Positions 36,110 to 45,729 of a DNA stretch of 64,000 nt are shown piece by piece. Source of the DNA: Paenibacillus piscarius (lineage in GTDB: Bacteria > Bacillota > Bacilli > Paenibacillales > Paenibacillaceae); the NCBI RefSeq assembly GCF_022234545.1, contig NZ_JAIEUI010000002.1, forward strand, positions 410,327 through 474,326, given 5' to 3'. The translations under genes and the position numbers were made by a program. Each line of letters begins with the position of its first letter. Position 1 is the first letter of the stretch. Under the pieces are notes generated by a model. That model did no database searches. It was not told where the DNA came from and saw only the letters and a list, made by a program, of their open reading frames with translations.

Positions 36110-36298
36110 CAGGGAAAGTGGCGGAGGGGAATTTGGGAACTGTAGGAGCGGTAGCGTCCGCCTGAAAGCTTTCCGCAGGAAAGCTCGCTTCGGAAGCATC
36201 AGCAGTCACCGGATTTCATCCGCGAACAGCGGTTTTAATCAAGAAATCTGGGGACAACAGCGGCCGGAAGTCCAAATATTCTCTGGAGTCACGACTAA
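36110..36298 (+). repeat. Dispersed structured element, copy 2, with 42-nt insert
   Basis: The inverted counterpart of 1171-1310 and 50208-50358, in sense with the flanking amino-acid importer genes. The common parts GGCGGA/TCCGCC, CCGGATTTC/GAAATCTGG and CCGC-GAACA-GCGG are intact. Where the others have TTT, positions 36163-36204 hold an insert with two perfect hairpins, AGCTTTCC-GCA-GGAAAGCT and GCTT-CGG-AAGC. Confidence 0.85.
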
Positions 36299-36348
36299 CC
36301 TGTCAGGTGAACCAACAACAGATTGTTCGTTTAGGAGCCGGTTAAGCC

Positions 36349-37008
36349 ATGAATATCGATTATATTATCCAGATTTCCGGGCCGATGCTGGAAGGCGCAC
36401 GCACCACAGTGCTGCTATTCCTCATCGTGATCGTGTTGTCCATTCCGCTCGGAATGGCGGTCACCCTGATGGCCAAAAGCCGGTTCAAGCCGCTGGCCTG
36501 GATCGCCCATACTTATATCTACGTCATGCGCGGCACACCGCTGCTGCTGCAATTGCTCTTCTTCTGCTTCGGCCTGCCGCAGATTCCCGTGATCGGGCAA
36601 TATCTGGTTATGGACCGCTTCGTGGCGGCTGCCTTGGGCTTCATTCTGAACTACGGCGCTTACTTCGCCGAGATCTTCCGGGGCGGCCTGCTCTCCATCG
36701 ACAAAGGCCAGCATGAAGCCGCCAAGGTGCTCGGGCTTAGCAGATGGCAGACGCTGCGCAAGGTCATTCTGGCCCAGATGTTCCGCGTAGCGTTGCCTGC
36801 GGTCGCTAACGAGTCGATTACGCTGGTCAAGGACACCGCACTGCTGTATGCCGTGGCCGTGCCTGAGCTGCTGAACTTCGCCAAAACGGCGGTGAACCGT
36901 GATTTCACTGTCGTTCCTTTTGTCGTCGCGGGGATAATTTATCTGCTGATGACATTGGTGCTGACGTTGTTCTTCAAGGCGCTGGAGAAGCGTTTCAAAT
37001 TCGAGTAG
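36349..37008 (+). CDS. Polar amino acid ABC transporter, permease
   Basis: 219 residues, about five membrane spans. The HisM/GlnP-type EAA loop is visible as [20 protein letters not shown] (about residues 112-145). The N-terminal [18 protein letters not shown] is typical of the family. It probably works as a homodimer with the ATPase encoded 10 bp downstream. Confidence 0.93.
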   Translation: MNIDYIIQISGPMLEGARTTVLLFLIVIVLSIPLGMAVTLMAKSRFKPLAWIAHTYIYVMRGTPLLLQLLFFCFGLPQIPVIGQYLVMDRFVAAALGFILNYGAYFAEIFRGGLLSIDKGQHEAAKVLGLSRWQTLRKVILAQMFRVALPAVANESITLVKDTALLYAVAVPELLNFAKTAVNRDFTVVPFVVAGIIYLLMTLVLTLFFKALEKRFKFE

Positions 37009-37018
37009 AAAGGCTGTT

Positions 37019-37777
37019 ATGGCTATGAGCAGCATGAGTAATATAATAGAAGTCTCGCAACTGCAGAAATCGTTCGGCAGCCTAAGTGTGCTGAAAAATA
37101 TAAGCTTCGATATGAAGCCTGGAGAGGTGGTTGCAGTGATCGGGCCCTCCGGCTCCGGCAAAAGCACCATGCTGCGCAGTCTGGTCCACCTTGAAGAGGT
37201 GACCAAGGGAAGCATCCGCATCAGCGGACAAGCACTGGTCGAGAACGGCCATTATGCCAGCGGCGCTGCGATTAAGGACATCACCGCAGGCATGGGCATG
37301 GTGTTCCAGCACTTCAATCTGTTCCCGCATCTGACGGTGCGGGGGAATCTGGAGCTGGCCCCGCGAACCCTGAAGCGGAAAAGCGTCCAGGAGATTAAGG
37401 CGGCAAGCCGGGAGCTGCTCGCCAAGGTGGGCCTGGCCGACAAGGCTGATGTCTACCCCTCCACCCTGTCCGGCGGACAGAAGCAGCGGGTTGCTATCGC
37501 CCGGGCACTGATGCAGAGCCCGGAGATCCTGCTGTTCGACGAGCCGACCTCGGCGCTTGATCCCGAGCTGACCGGTGAGGTGCTGCGCGTCATCCGCCAG
37601 CTGGCCGAGGAGAACATGACGATGATGATCGTCACGCATGAGATGAGCTTCGCCCGCGATGTCGCCGACCGCATCTTCTTCATGGACAACGGCGAAATTG
37701 CCGAAGCAGGCACCCCGGAGGAGCTCTTCGGCAACCCGAAGCTGGAGCGGACGCGGGCGTTTTTGATGCGGGAGTAA
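37019..37777 (+). CDS. Polar amino acid ABC transporter, ATPase
   Basis: 252 residues with all ATPase motifs: Walker [11 protein letters not shown]-loop [11 protein letters not shown], signature [15 protein letters not shown], Walker [13 protein letters not shown], and switch His in VTHEM. GlnQ/HisP class. The ATG at 37019 follows AAAGG; nearby ATGs are possible. It is the last gene of the importer, followed by a solo palindromic repeat and a terminator. Confidence 0.95.
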   Translation: MAMSSMSNIIEVSQLQKSFGSLSVLKNISFDMKPGEVVAVIGPSGSGKSTMLRSLVHLEEVTKGSIRISGQALVENGHYASGAAIKDITAGMGMVFQHFNLFPHLTVRGNLELAPRTLKRKSVQEIKAASRELLAKVGLADKADVYPSTLSGGQKQRVAIARALMQSPEILLFDEPTSALDPELTGEVLRVIRQLAEENMTMMIVTHEMSFARDVADRIFFMDNGEIAEAGTPEELFGNPKLERTRAFLMRE

Positions 37778-37788
37778 GCTCAGTAGAA

Positions 37789-37834
37789 TGTGATCGGTTT
37801 TTCGATTACATTTGGCCCGCGCACCAGCATACTG
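37789..37834 (+). repeat. Solo copy of the 12.1-kb palindromic unit
   Basis: TGTGATCG-N6-CGATTACA followed by a spacer (GGCCCGCGCACC, TACTG) closely matching that of the second unit of the 12,096-12,321 array. It lies between the ATPase stop codon and the terminator, so it should be transcribed; the variant base keeps pairing as G-U in that transcript. Confidence 0.85.
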
Positions 37835-37852
37835 TATCTCGTCTTTACAAAC

Positions 37853-37891
37853 AAAGGACCGGAACGCCACAACGGCGGTTCCGGTCCTTTT
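37853..37891. terminator. Bidirectional terminator (amino-acid importer / AI-2E gene)
   Basis: AAAGGACCGGAACGCC pairs with GGCGGTTCCGGTCCTTTT over a 5-nt loop; T-runs on both strands serve the two convergent genes. Confidence 0.93.
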
Positions 37892-37918
37892 CTGGCAGCT
37901 CCCTGCCGTGTCAATTAC

Positions 37919-39058
37919 TCATGCCTCCGGCTGCGGCCCCGGTTCCGGCGCTGGCGGTCCCATAGGCACCGCCGGCTCCGGCTCGTCCTCCCACCGTTTG
38001 CGGATGAACAGCTCGTAGATCTTGGTCACAATGATCTTCAGGATCATGTAGACCGGGATAATGATCAGGATGCCGATAATGCCGCCGAAGTCGCCCCCGG
38101 CCAGGACCAGCAGGATGGTCGTGATCGGGTGGATGTCCATGCTTTTGCCGAAAATATAAGGAGCCACCAGGTTATCCTGAATTTGCTGCGCGACCAGCAC
38201 GACCACAATCGACCAGATGGCCGTGGACGGCGACTCGATCAGGCCGAAGATAAAGATAGGGATCGTCGACAGAATCGCCCCGATGAACGGGATGAAATTC
38301 ATGATGACGGCGATCAGAGTCAGGATCAGCGCATACGGCAGGCCAATGATCAGGAAGCCGAGATACATCAGGACGCCCAGCGCCAGATTCACCAGCACCC
38401 GGCCGACAATGAAGCTGCTCAGCACGCCGTCGATCTCCGCCACCACTCCCACACCTTCTTCGTGGTAACGCCGTGGAATGAAGCTCACCAGCCGGCCGCC
38501 GAACTTCCCGCCCTCCTTCAGCATGTAGAACAGCAGGATCGGGAACGTGAACAGCACAATGGCGAAGTTGGATACAAAAGAGAACAGCCCCGTCACATAC
38601 CCCGTAGCCAGCGAGAAGCCTTTGTTCAAATATTCCATTAATTGGCTGGCCAGATTCATATCCTCCGGGATCAGCTTCGACAGCAAATCGCTGTTCTCCA
38701 GCTTGTTCAACTGGTCGCCCACCGCTCTGAGGACGCCCGGCATATTATTGACCAGATGCACGAGCTGGTCCCTCAGGGAAGGCCAGACGCCCACCGTGAA
38801 CACAAGAAGCAGAATCCCAATGACCAGATAGACCAGCAGAATAGCCAGCGTCCGGTTCAGTCTGCGGGAGGCCAGATAATCGATCAGCGGCCGCAGCAGA
38901 TAATTGAAGAACACCGCCAGCATTAACGGAATAATCACTACATTAAACAATGAAATCACCGGCGTGAAAATAAAATTCACCAGTGTGCCGACATAGATAA
39001 TACCCAGCACCAGCAGCACGGCGATGCAGATACGGATGAACAGATTCAGTTTGGCCAT
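37919..39058 (-). CDS. AI-2E family membrane protein (TqsA/PerM/YtvI-like)
   Basis: 379 residues with about seven or eight spans, two at the N-terminus, a central amphipathic region and a span cluster at about 230-345. The family region PFIGAILSTIPIFIFGL is visible. The C-terminus is a charged, Pro/Glu-rich tail (EPEPAVPMGPPAPEPGPQPEA). Family members are proposed exporters or Na+/H+ antiporters; the function here is unknown. It is divergent from the OmpR-kinase pair. Confidence 0.9.
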   Translation of the reverse strand: MAKLNLFIRICIAVLLVLGIIYVGTLVNFIFTPVISLFNVVIIPLMLAVFFNYLLRPLIDYLASRRLNRTLAILLVYLVIGILLLVFTVGVWPSLRDQLVHLVNNMPGVLRAVGDQLNKLENSDLLSKLIPEDMNLASQLMEYLNKGFSLATGYVTGLFSFVSNFAIVLFTFPILLFYMLKEGGKFGGRLVSFIPRRYHEEGVGVVAEIDGVLSSFIVGRVLVNLALGVLMYLGFLIIGLPYALILTLIAVIMNFIPFIGAILSTIPIFIFGLIESPSTAIWSIVVVLVAQQIQDNLVAPYIFGKSMDIHPITTILLVLAGGDFGGIIGILIIIPVYMILKIIVTKIYELFIRKRWEDEPEPAVPMGPPAPEPGPQPEA

Positions 39059-39235
39059 AATCGACTCCCGTTTCTATATTTTGAGCGGTCAACCTATTCT
39101 CATTAATATAGTCACTGAATCTTAATTCAGACTAAACCCGGCCTAAAGATAAGCTAAAGATTTTGTCTTCTGCCCCTCTTTCTATTAGAATGGTGGGCAG
39201 AAGCGGTGAAATACGGCAAGCGATGGAGTGAACCT

Positions 39236-39907
39236 ATGATAACGATCCTTGTGGTAGAAGATGATAAGCATATCAGGAAGCTGATGAATGCCGTCCTGCG
39301 GCGCGAAGGCTACGAAGTGGTCACCGCCGGAAATGGTATCGAGGCCCTTGAGGTGCTTGAAGTCCGGCACATCGGCCTGATTATACTCGATATTATGATG
39401 CCGGAGATGGACGGGTACGCCTTCGCTGAAGAGCTTAAGCAGGCGGGTAGCCGGATTCCGCTGCTGATGGTGACGGCCAAGCTGCTCCCTGAAGATAAAA
39501 AGAAAGGCTTCCGGCTCGGAACCGACGACTACATGACCAAGCCAGTAGATACCGAGGAGATGCTGCTGCGAATCCAGGCACTGCTGCGCCGTTCGCAGAT
39601 CGCGAGCGCCCGCAAGCTGGTGATCGGACAGGTTCAGTTGGATTATGATACGTTAACTGTGACCCGGGGCGGGGATAAGCAGACGCTGCCGCAGAAGGAA
39701 TTCTATCTTCTATATAAGCTGTTATCCTACCCGGAGCGGATCTTCACCCGCATCCAGCTCATGGACGAAATCTGGGGAATGGACAGCGAATCAACAGATA
39801 CAACGGTAAATGTGCATATCAACCGGCTGCGCAAGCGGTTCGATACGTATCCCGAGTTCGAGCTGGTCTCCGTCCGGGGACTCGGCTATAAGGCGGTGCG
39901 GACATGA
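39236..39907 (+). CDS. Response regulator, OmpR/PhoB family
   Basis: About 223 residues from the ATG at 39236 (GGAGTG 7 nt before). The receiver carries EDD at 8-10, Asp52 (LIILDIMMPEMDG) and Lys in DDYMTKPVD. The C-terminal winged helix ends with ESTDTTVNVHINRLRKRF and VRGLGYKAV. Its stop codon overlaps the kinase start by 4 bp (ATGA), so both are made together. The target genes are not apparent. Confidence 0.95.
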   Translation: MITILVVEDDKHIRKLMNAVLRREGYEVVTAGNGIEALEVLEVRHIGLIILDIMMPEMDGYAFAEELKQAGSRIPLLMVTAKLLPEDKKKGFRLGTDDYMTKPVDTEEMLLRIQALLRRSQIASARKLVIGQVQLDYDTLTVTRGGDKQTLPQKEFYLLYKLLSYPERIFTRIQLMDEIWGMDSESTDTTVNVHINRLRKRFDTYPEFELVSVRGLGYKAVRT

Positions 39908-40977
39908 TCAGGAAGCTGAGAGAGCGGGTCGGGAATCCGCTGTATTTTTCGGCCGGTGTATTTGTAATCTTCCTCTATATTGTGCTGACCACCGGAGTTC
40001 TGCTCTATCTGTTAACCGCCTTTGGGGTGCTGAATATAGCGGTGTTCCAGGACATTAGAATCCTAACCCTCATCATCGTGCTTGCCTGTCTGATCGTCGG
40101 CACCGTCGCCTCGATCTTCGCCAGCCGCCAGATGCTGAGAACAATGCGCAGCTTCATCGATGCAACCGAAAGGCTGGCGGCAGGGGATTTCTCCACCCGC
40201 CTGGAGCTGAAGAAGCCGCCGGAATTCAAGCTGCTCTCCGCCAACTTCAACCGGATGGCCGATGAGCTGGGCGGCATTGAGCTGCTGCGGACGGACTTCG
40301 TGAACAACTTCTCGCATGAGTTCCGCACCCCAATTGTGTCGATTAAGGGCTTCGCGGAGATTCTTAAGGATGACGCGTTAAGCAAGGAAGAACGGGATGA
40401 ATATCTGGACATTATCATTGAGGAATCCACCCGCCTCGCCTCACTGGCTACGAATGTCCTGAACCTATCCAAGGTGGAGGCCCAGAGAATTCTGACCGAC
40501 CGTGAGTCCTTCAATGCCGGAGAACAGCTCCGCCAGTGTATTCTGCTGCTGCATTCCCGAATCGAGCAGAAGCAGCTTTCTTTTCAAGCCAACATCAAGG
40601 AATATATGTTATACGGGAACAAAGAGCTGCTGAATCAGGTCTGGCTCAATCTGCTGGACAATGCGATCAAGTTCACTCCGGAGCATGGGGAGATTGGGGT
40701 GTCAATGAGGCATACAGGGGATTGGATGGAGTTCATTTTCCAGGATAACGGCGCGGGCATCAGCCCGGACGCTCTGCCCCGGATCTTCGACAAGTTCTAT
40801 CAGCAGGACGATACGCATACAGCTTCCGGGAACGGGCTGGGGTTGTCTATTGTCCGCAAAATCACAGAGCTGCACGGCGGGAGCATCCGCTGTGACAGTG
40901 CTCCCGGTGAGGGGACCACCTTCACGCTGCTGCTCCCCGCTTCCACACAGCTTCCGTCAGCACCGGTCAGCCGATAA
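39904..40977 (+). CDS. Sensor histidine kinase (HAMP, HisKA, HATPase)
   Basis: 357 residues. Two spans near residues 14-40 and 50-72 enclose only a very short outside loop. A HAMP domain follows, then the H-box FVNNFSHEFRTP with His138, N-box NLLDNAIKF and G-boxes DNGAGIS and GNGLGLSIV. It partners the OmpR-type regulator encoded upstream with overlap. The small loop suggests sensing in or near the membrane. The last 11 bp overlap the 3' end of the convergent SUFU gene. Confidence 0.95.
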   Translation: MIRKLRERVGNPLYFSAGVFVIFLYIVLTTGVLLYLLTAFGVLNIAVFQDIRILTLIIVLACLIVGTVASIFASRQMLRTMRSFIDATERLAAGDFSTRLELKKPPEFKLLSANFNRMADELGGIELLRTDFVNNFSHEFRTPIVSIKGFAEILKDDALSKEERDEYLDIIIEESTRLASLATNVLNLSKVEAQRILTDRESFNAGEQLRQCILLLHSRIEQKQLSFQANIKEYMLYGNKELLNQVWLNLLDNAIKFTPEHGEIGVSMRHTGDWMEFIFQDNGAGISPDALPRIFDKFYQQDDTHTASGNGLGLSIVRKITELHGGSIRCDSAPGEGTTFTLLLPASTQLPSAPVSR

Positions 40978-42028
40978 CCTCGACGACATTGCCCTCCTGA
41001 TCCTTGATGTACGTCTTGCGGATCTGTATCTTCAGGTCTTTGGCGGCGGACAGCCGGAACTCACCCTCCTTGGGCTGGAGCTTTGTCTCCAGCTCCAGGA
41101 CCGCCTCGTCTGTGAGGCCGATGCTGACGAATTCCGGGTTGACCACACTCTCATTTTGTGGTCTCGGCTCCAGCATCACCTGCAGCTGCCTGCTGGTCAG
41201 CGTCAGCGGCACGCCCTTCAGCAGACGGCCGCGCAGCAGCTTGGCAATGACCGGTGCCTGCCGAGCACCGATAGTCAGGACGGCTGGGGCTGCGCCCAGC
41301 AGCCGGTTTTTGGCAGGCTCATAGCCCAGTTCATCCACATACAGCATACCTGTCTTCGAACCGTCACGCGTTATCCCCTGGCGCACCGCCTCCTGGATCG
41401 CCGGCAACCGGAGCAGTGAATCCCGGGCAAGATCGGTGATATGCAATGGCAGCACATCCTGGCTGGCCTGGAGGAAGGCGTTCGTATTCCAGGTCATCAT
41501 CGCTTCCAGCTCCTCTGCGGTGATTCCCACCATCTGCAGGAATTCTACCCGGCCGTTAGGTGTATCAATGGCGGGAAGCTCCGGGTCATCGGTGAAGGCC
41601 AGCGCCGTCAACTGCGTATCTGCCCCCAGGCAGATGGGACCATTCGCGTCCAGATGATGGCCGGAGGCGAAGACGTTGCCGCTGGAGAATACATATCTGG
41701 CCATGTTTTGCAGCAGATTAATCGCCCACGCGGGAGGCTCCTGCTCACCGGGGCTGCGCGCCAGCCGGAAGGTCAGCTCGAAGCCGTAGCCGCTGTATTC
41801 AGGGTCCTCGGACTCCTTCTCGAACAGCTCGGAGAAGCCGAAGGTCACGAAATGCCAATGCGGATACGGCCGCTCCGCTTCATACGCGCTGATTCCGTTC
41901 AGCGGATCATTGCCCCCCAGCGAATACGGCAGCATAGCCGCATAATGCTTCGGCTTCTGTTCCCCGTACAGTCTCGTCATCTGTTCCTCGATGGCATCCC
42001 AGCCGATCGCTTCCACTTCTTCGCTCAT
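40967..42028 (-). CDS. SUFU-domain protein
   Basis: About 353 residues from the ATG at 42028 (GGAG 8 nt upstream; a GTG 9 bp earlier is also in frame). The N-terminal half resembles the suppressor-of-fused domain (PYSLGGNDPLNGISAY, HWHFVTFGFSELFEKE, GFELTFRLAR, ASGHHLDANGPI). The C-terminal half is unassigned. Bacterial SUFU proteins are often linked with toxin immunity or unknown roles. No toxin is adjacent. It is convergent with the kinase gene and divergent from the ABC exporter. Confidence 0.8.
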   Translation of the reverse strand: MSEEVEAIGWDAIEEQMTRLYGEQKPKHYAAMLPYSLGGNDPLNGISAYEAERPYPHWHFVTFGFSELFEKESEDPEYSGYGFELTFRLARSPGEQEPPAWAINLLQNMARYVFSSGNVFASGHHLDANGPICLGADTQLTALAFTDDPELPAIDTPNGRVEFLQMVGITAEELEAMMTWNTNAFLQASQDVLPLHITDLARDSLLRLPAIQEAVRQGITRDGSKTGMLYVDELGYEPAKNRLLGAAPAVLTIGARQAPVIAKLLRGRLLKGVPLTLTSRQLQVMLEPRPQNESVVNPEFVSIGLTDEAVLELETKLQPKEGEFRLSAAKDLKIQIRKTYIKDQEGNVVEVIG

Positions 42029-42202
42029 TGTGTTCACTCCGCTTTCTATAATTATGTACTTTTGGACAATCCGGCTTCATAAATCTCCCGTTCATTACCC
42101 GATTTCCCATCTCCATAACCAGCCGCACAGCCCGCAAAGTTAATGTTCAGTTTATCATTCTCCCTTACGATTACAGCAACCTAACGTAAAGGAGTCATTC
42201 TT

Positions 42203-43966
42203 ATGCTGAGAATACTGAAGAATCTGGAGCGCGGAGAATGGTTCTTATTTGCCATCAGCCTGATGTTCATTAGCGCGCAGGTGTGGCTGGATCTGGAGCT
42301 GCCCGGCTACATGAGCGAGATTACCCGGCTGGTGCAGACTCCGGGCAGCGAGCTGCGCGAGATTCTGACCGCCGGTACCTGGATGCTGTTATGCGCGCTC
42401 GGCAGCGTCGCCACCTCCATCGTGGTGGCCGGGATTGCCGCCCGGATTGCCTCCGGCTTGTCTGCAAGACTGCGCGCGAAACTGTTCGACAAGGTGCAGT
42501 CCTTCTCGATGGAGGAGATCAGCAGCTTTTCCACACCCAGCCTGATAACCCGCTCCACAAATGATATCACCCAGGTTCAGATGCTGATTGTGATCGGCCT
42601 GCAGATGCTGGTCAAGGCCCCTATCCTTGCCGTCTGGGCGATTCTGAAGATTACGGGGAAAAGCTGGCAATGGTCGCTCGCCACAGGTGTCTCGGTTGGC
42701 CTGCTGGTCTTGCTCGTCGCCGTCAGCATCGCGCTGGCGCTGCCTAAATTCACCAAGCTGCAAAAGCTGACCGACAACCTGAACCGGGCCTCCAGAGAGA
42801 ATCTGAACGGTCTCCAGGTGATCCGGGCGTACAATGCCGAACGGTATCAGGAAGCGAAATTCGCTGCTGTGAACGACGAGGTGACCCGCACCAATCTGTT
42901 CGCGAACAATGTCATGACCACGCTGATGCCAAGTATCTCGCTGATCATGAGCGGACTCAGCCTCTCGATCTATTGGATCGGGGCCTTGCTTATCCAGGCC
43001 GCAGATGTGCCTGCCCGGCTGGGCTTGTTCTCGGATATGATCGTGTTCTCATCGTATGCGATGCAGGTGGTGATGGCTTTTATGATGCTGATTGTGATCT
43101 TCATTCTGCTGCCCCGGGCCCAGGTATCGGCTGTGCGCATTCAGGAGGTGCTGGAGACGGCACCCCGCCTGAAGAACGGACCGGTTACCCGCTTCCCTGC
43201 GGATAGTGAGACGGAGCTGGAGTTCAGGGAGGTCAGCTTCAAGTACCCTGGTGCGGAGGAGGAGGTGCTTAGGAACATCAGCTTCACGGTGAAGCGCGGG
43301 GAGACGGTGGCTTTTATCGGATCAACAGGCTGCGGCAAAAGCACACTCATCAACCTAATCCCCCGCTTCTACGATGCTACCGGAGGCGAGGTGCTGATCA
43401 AGGGGATCAATGTCAAGGAATATGACCAGCAGATGCTGCGCAGCATCATGGGCTATGTCTCGCAGAAGGCGGTGCTGTTTGGCGGGACGGTTGCGTCTAA
43501 TATTGCTTTTGGCGGGAAGGGCTCCGGTTCCGGGGAGATTCTCTCATCGGATATCACAGATGCCGCCTACACCTCGCAAGCCTCAGAGTTCGTGGACAAG
43601 CTGGAGGGCGGCTATGATGCCCATATCGCGCAGGGCGGCTCCAATCTGTCCGGCGGACAGAAGCAGCGTTTATCTATTGCCAGAGCGATCGCCCGGCGGC
43701 CGGAGCTGCTCATCTTCGACGATTCGTTCTCGGCGCTGGACTACAAGACCGACCGCAAGCTGCGCAGCGGGCTGAAGAAGGACGCCCGAAGCGCGACAAA
43801 GCTGATCGTAGCCCAGCGCATCGGGACGATCAAGGACGCCGACACGATCATTGTGCTCGAAGAAGGGCGGATCGCCGGAAAAGGCACCCATGACGAATTA
43901 ATGCAGACCTGCCCCGTCTATCAGGAGATTGCTTATTCCCAGCTGACCAAGGAGGAGCTTGCCTAA
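42203..43966 (+). CDS. Heterodimeric ABC exporter, subunit 1
   Basis: 587 residues: six-span exporter domain (about 1-320) and an ATPase domain. Walker A is GSTGCGKST and the signature is [10 protein letters not shown]. The Walker B reads LLIFDDS, where Asp takes the place of the catalytic Glu, so this half contributes a degenerate site. AAAGGAGTCATTCTT precedes the ATG. The stop codon overlaps the partner's start by one base. Substrate unknown; multidrug or peptide-like export is usual for such pairs. Confidence 0.94.
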   Translation: MLRILKNLERGEWFLFAISLMFISAQVWLDLELPGYMSEITRLVQTPGSELREILTAGTWMLLCALGSVATSIVVAGIAARIASGLSARLRAKLFDKVQSFSMEEISSFSTPSLITRSTNDITQVQMLIVIGLQMLVKAPILAVWAILKITGKSWQWSLATGVSVGLLVLLVAVSIALALPKFTKLQKLTDNLNRASRENLNGLQVIRAYNAERYQEAKFAAVNDEVTRTNLFANNVMTTLMPSISLIMSGLSLSIYWIGALLIQAADVPARLGLFSDMIVFSSYAMQVVMAFMMLIVIFILLPRAQVSAVRIQEVLETAPRLKNGPVTRFPADSETELEFREVSFKYPGAEEEVLRNISFTVKRGETVAFIGSTGCGKSTLINLIPRFYDATGGEVLIKGINVKEYDQQMLRSIMGYVSQKAVLFGGTVASNIAFGGKGSGSGEILSSDITDAAYTSQASEFVDKLEGGYDAHIAQGGSNLSGGQKQRLSIARAIARRPELLIFDDSFSALDYKTDRKLRSGLKKDARSATKLIVAQRIGTIKDADTIIVLEEGRIAGKGTHDELMQTCPVYQEIAYSQLTKEELA

Positions 43967-45726
43967 TGCGAACTAAGAACACAAGACAGAACACCTGGAG
44001 CAAGCTGCTCCGCTATTGCCGCAAATATGTTCCGGTCATGGCGATTGCCCTGCTGAGCGCGGCTGGCGGAACGGTGCTGACGCTGCTCGGCCCGGAGATG
44101 CTGGCGGAGATTACCGACAAGATTACGGCTGGTATCGCAGGCGGGATCGATATGCAGGGGATTGCCGCCATTGGCTTGACCCTTGCTGTGATTTACGGCA
44201 TCAGTTGGGTGTTGTCACTTACTGAGGGGCTGATCATGTCTTATGTGACCCAGAAGGTCACGAAGGGGTTACGAACCGATCTGGCGCACAAAATAAACCG
44301 CCTCCCCCTCTCCTACTACAACAAATCCGCTACAGGGGATATTCTCTCCCGGGTGACGAACGATGTGGACAGCATCGGGCAAGCGATGAACCAGAGTGTG
44401 GCGATGATCGTAACTGCGGCAGCCATGTTCACCGGCTCGATGATTCTGATGCTGCGCACGAATGTCGTAATGACCCTGACCGCTATCGCAGCGACTATCA
44501 CCGGCTTTGCCCTGATTACGGTGATTATGAAGCAATCGCAGAAGTATTTTGCCGGGCAGCAGGAATATCTGGGGAAAATCAACGGTCATGTCGAAGAGGT
44601 CTATACCGGACATCAGGTGGTAAAAGCCTATAACGGCGAAGCGCAGATGCAGGGCACCTTCCAGGAATTGAACGAGGGGCTGAAGAGAAGCGCGTTCAAG
44701 GCCCAGTTTCTCTCCGGGCTGATGCAGCCGCTGATGGACTTCATCGGGAATCTCGGCTACGTCGCCGTCTGTATCGTGGGCGCGGTGCTGACGCTGAAGG
44801 GCACCATCTCCTTCGGGGTGATCGTCGCATTCATTATGTATGTGCGCTATTTCACCCAGCCATTGTCGCAGATCGCCCAGGCGGCGCAGAATCTGCAGCT
44901 CGCCTCCGCCGCCGGAGGACGCGTATTTGAATTCCTGGAAGAAGCGGAAATGGCCGATGAGAGCGGCAAAACGCAGAAGCTGCCTGCTGCCCAAGGCAAG
45001 GTCCGGTTCGACGGGGTGAAATTCGCTTATGAAGGGTCGGAGAAGCTGGTGATCAAGGATTTCTCGGCAGAAGTCGCGCCCGGGCAAAAGGTAGCCATCG
45101 TCGGTCCAACCGGTGCAGGCAAAACCACGCTTGTGAATCTGCTGACCCGGTTCAATGAGCTGACCGGCGGGGAGATTTATATTGATGATATGCCAATCAG
45201 CAGCCTGACCAGAGAGAATATTCATGACCAGTTCTGCATGGTGCTGCAGGATACCTGGCTGTTCGAGGGCACGATCCGCGAGAATCTGGTCTATAATCAG
45301 CAGAATATTACGGACATTAAGCTGGAGGAAGCGTGTAAGGCTGTGGGCCTGCATCACTTCATTCAGACCTTAAGCGGCGGGTACGACACCGTTCTGAACG
45401 ACAAGATCAATCTGTCTGCCGGACAAAAGCAGCAGCTCACCATCGCCCGCGCCATGCTGAAGGATGCGCCGATGCTCATTCTGGATGAAGCCACCAGCTC
45501 TGTGGATACCCGGACCGAGCTGTTGATCCAGCAGGCGATGGACCAGCTGATGGAAGGCCGGACCTCCTTCGTCATTGCCCACCGGCTGTCCACGATCAAG
45601 AATGCCGATGTGATCCTTGTGCTGAAGGACGGCGACATCCTGGAGAGCGGCAGCCATAATGAACTGCTGGCGAAGAACGGCTTCTATGCGGAGCTGTATA
45701 ACAGCCAGTTTGAGCAGGCTTCTTGA
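43966..45726 (+). CDS. Heterodimeric ABC exporter, subunit 2
   Basis: 586 residues, same layout. Walker A is GPTGAGKTT, Walker B MLILDEATSSVD is canonical, but the signature is LSAGQKQQLT in place of LSGGQ. Together with the Asp in Walker B of subunit 1, the altered signature places both changes in the same composite ATP site, as in known BmrCD/TM287-288-type pairs. The gene ends directly in a G-quadruplex-type run. Confidence 0.94.
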   Translation: MRTKNTRQNTWSKLLRYCRKYVPVMAIALLSAAGGTVLTLLGPEMLAEITDKITAGIAGGIDMQGIAAIGLTLAVIYGISWVLSLTEGLIMSYVTQKVTKGLRTDLAHKINRLPLSYYNKSATGDILSRVTNDVDSIGQAMNQSVAMIVTAAAMFTGSMILMLRTNVVMTLTAIAATITGFALITVIMKQSQKYFAGQQEYLGKINGHVEEVYTGHQVVKAYNGEAQMQGTFQELNEGLKRSAFKAQFLSGLMQPLMDFIGNLGYVAVCIVGAVLTLKGTISFGVIVAFIMYVRYFTQPLSQIAQAAQNLQLASAAGGRVFEFLEEAEMADESGKTQKLPAAQGKVRFDGVKFAYEGSEKLVIKDFSAEVAPGQKVAIVGPTGAGKTTLVNLLTRFNELTGGEIYIDDMPISSLTRENIHDQFCMVLQDTWLFEGTIRENLVYNQQNITDIKLEEACKAVGLHHFIQTLSGGYDTVLNDKINLSAGQKQQLTIARAMLKDAPMLILDEATSSVDTRTELLIQQAMDQLMEGRTSFVIAHRLSTIKNADVILVLKDGDILESGSHNELLAKNGFYAELYNSQFEQAS

Positions 45727-45729
45727 GGT

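Noticed and set aside
44269..45357. 362-codon minus-strand frame
   Set aside because: Antisense to the second ABC exporter subunit, including its conserved ATPase motifs; shadow frame.
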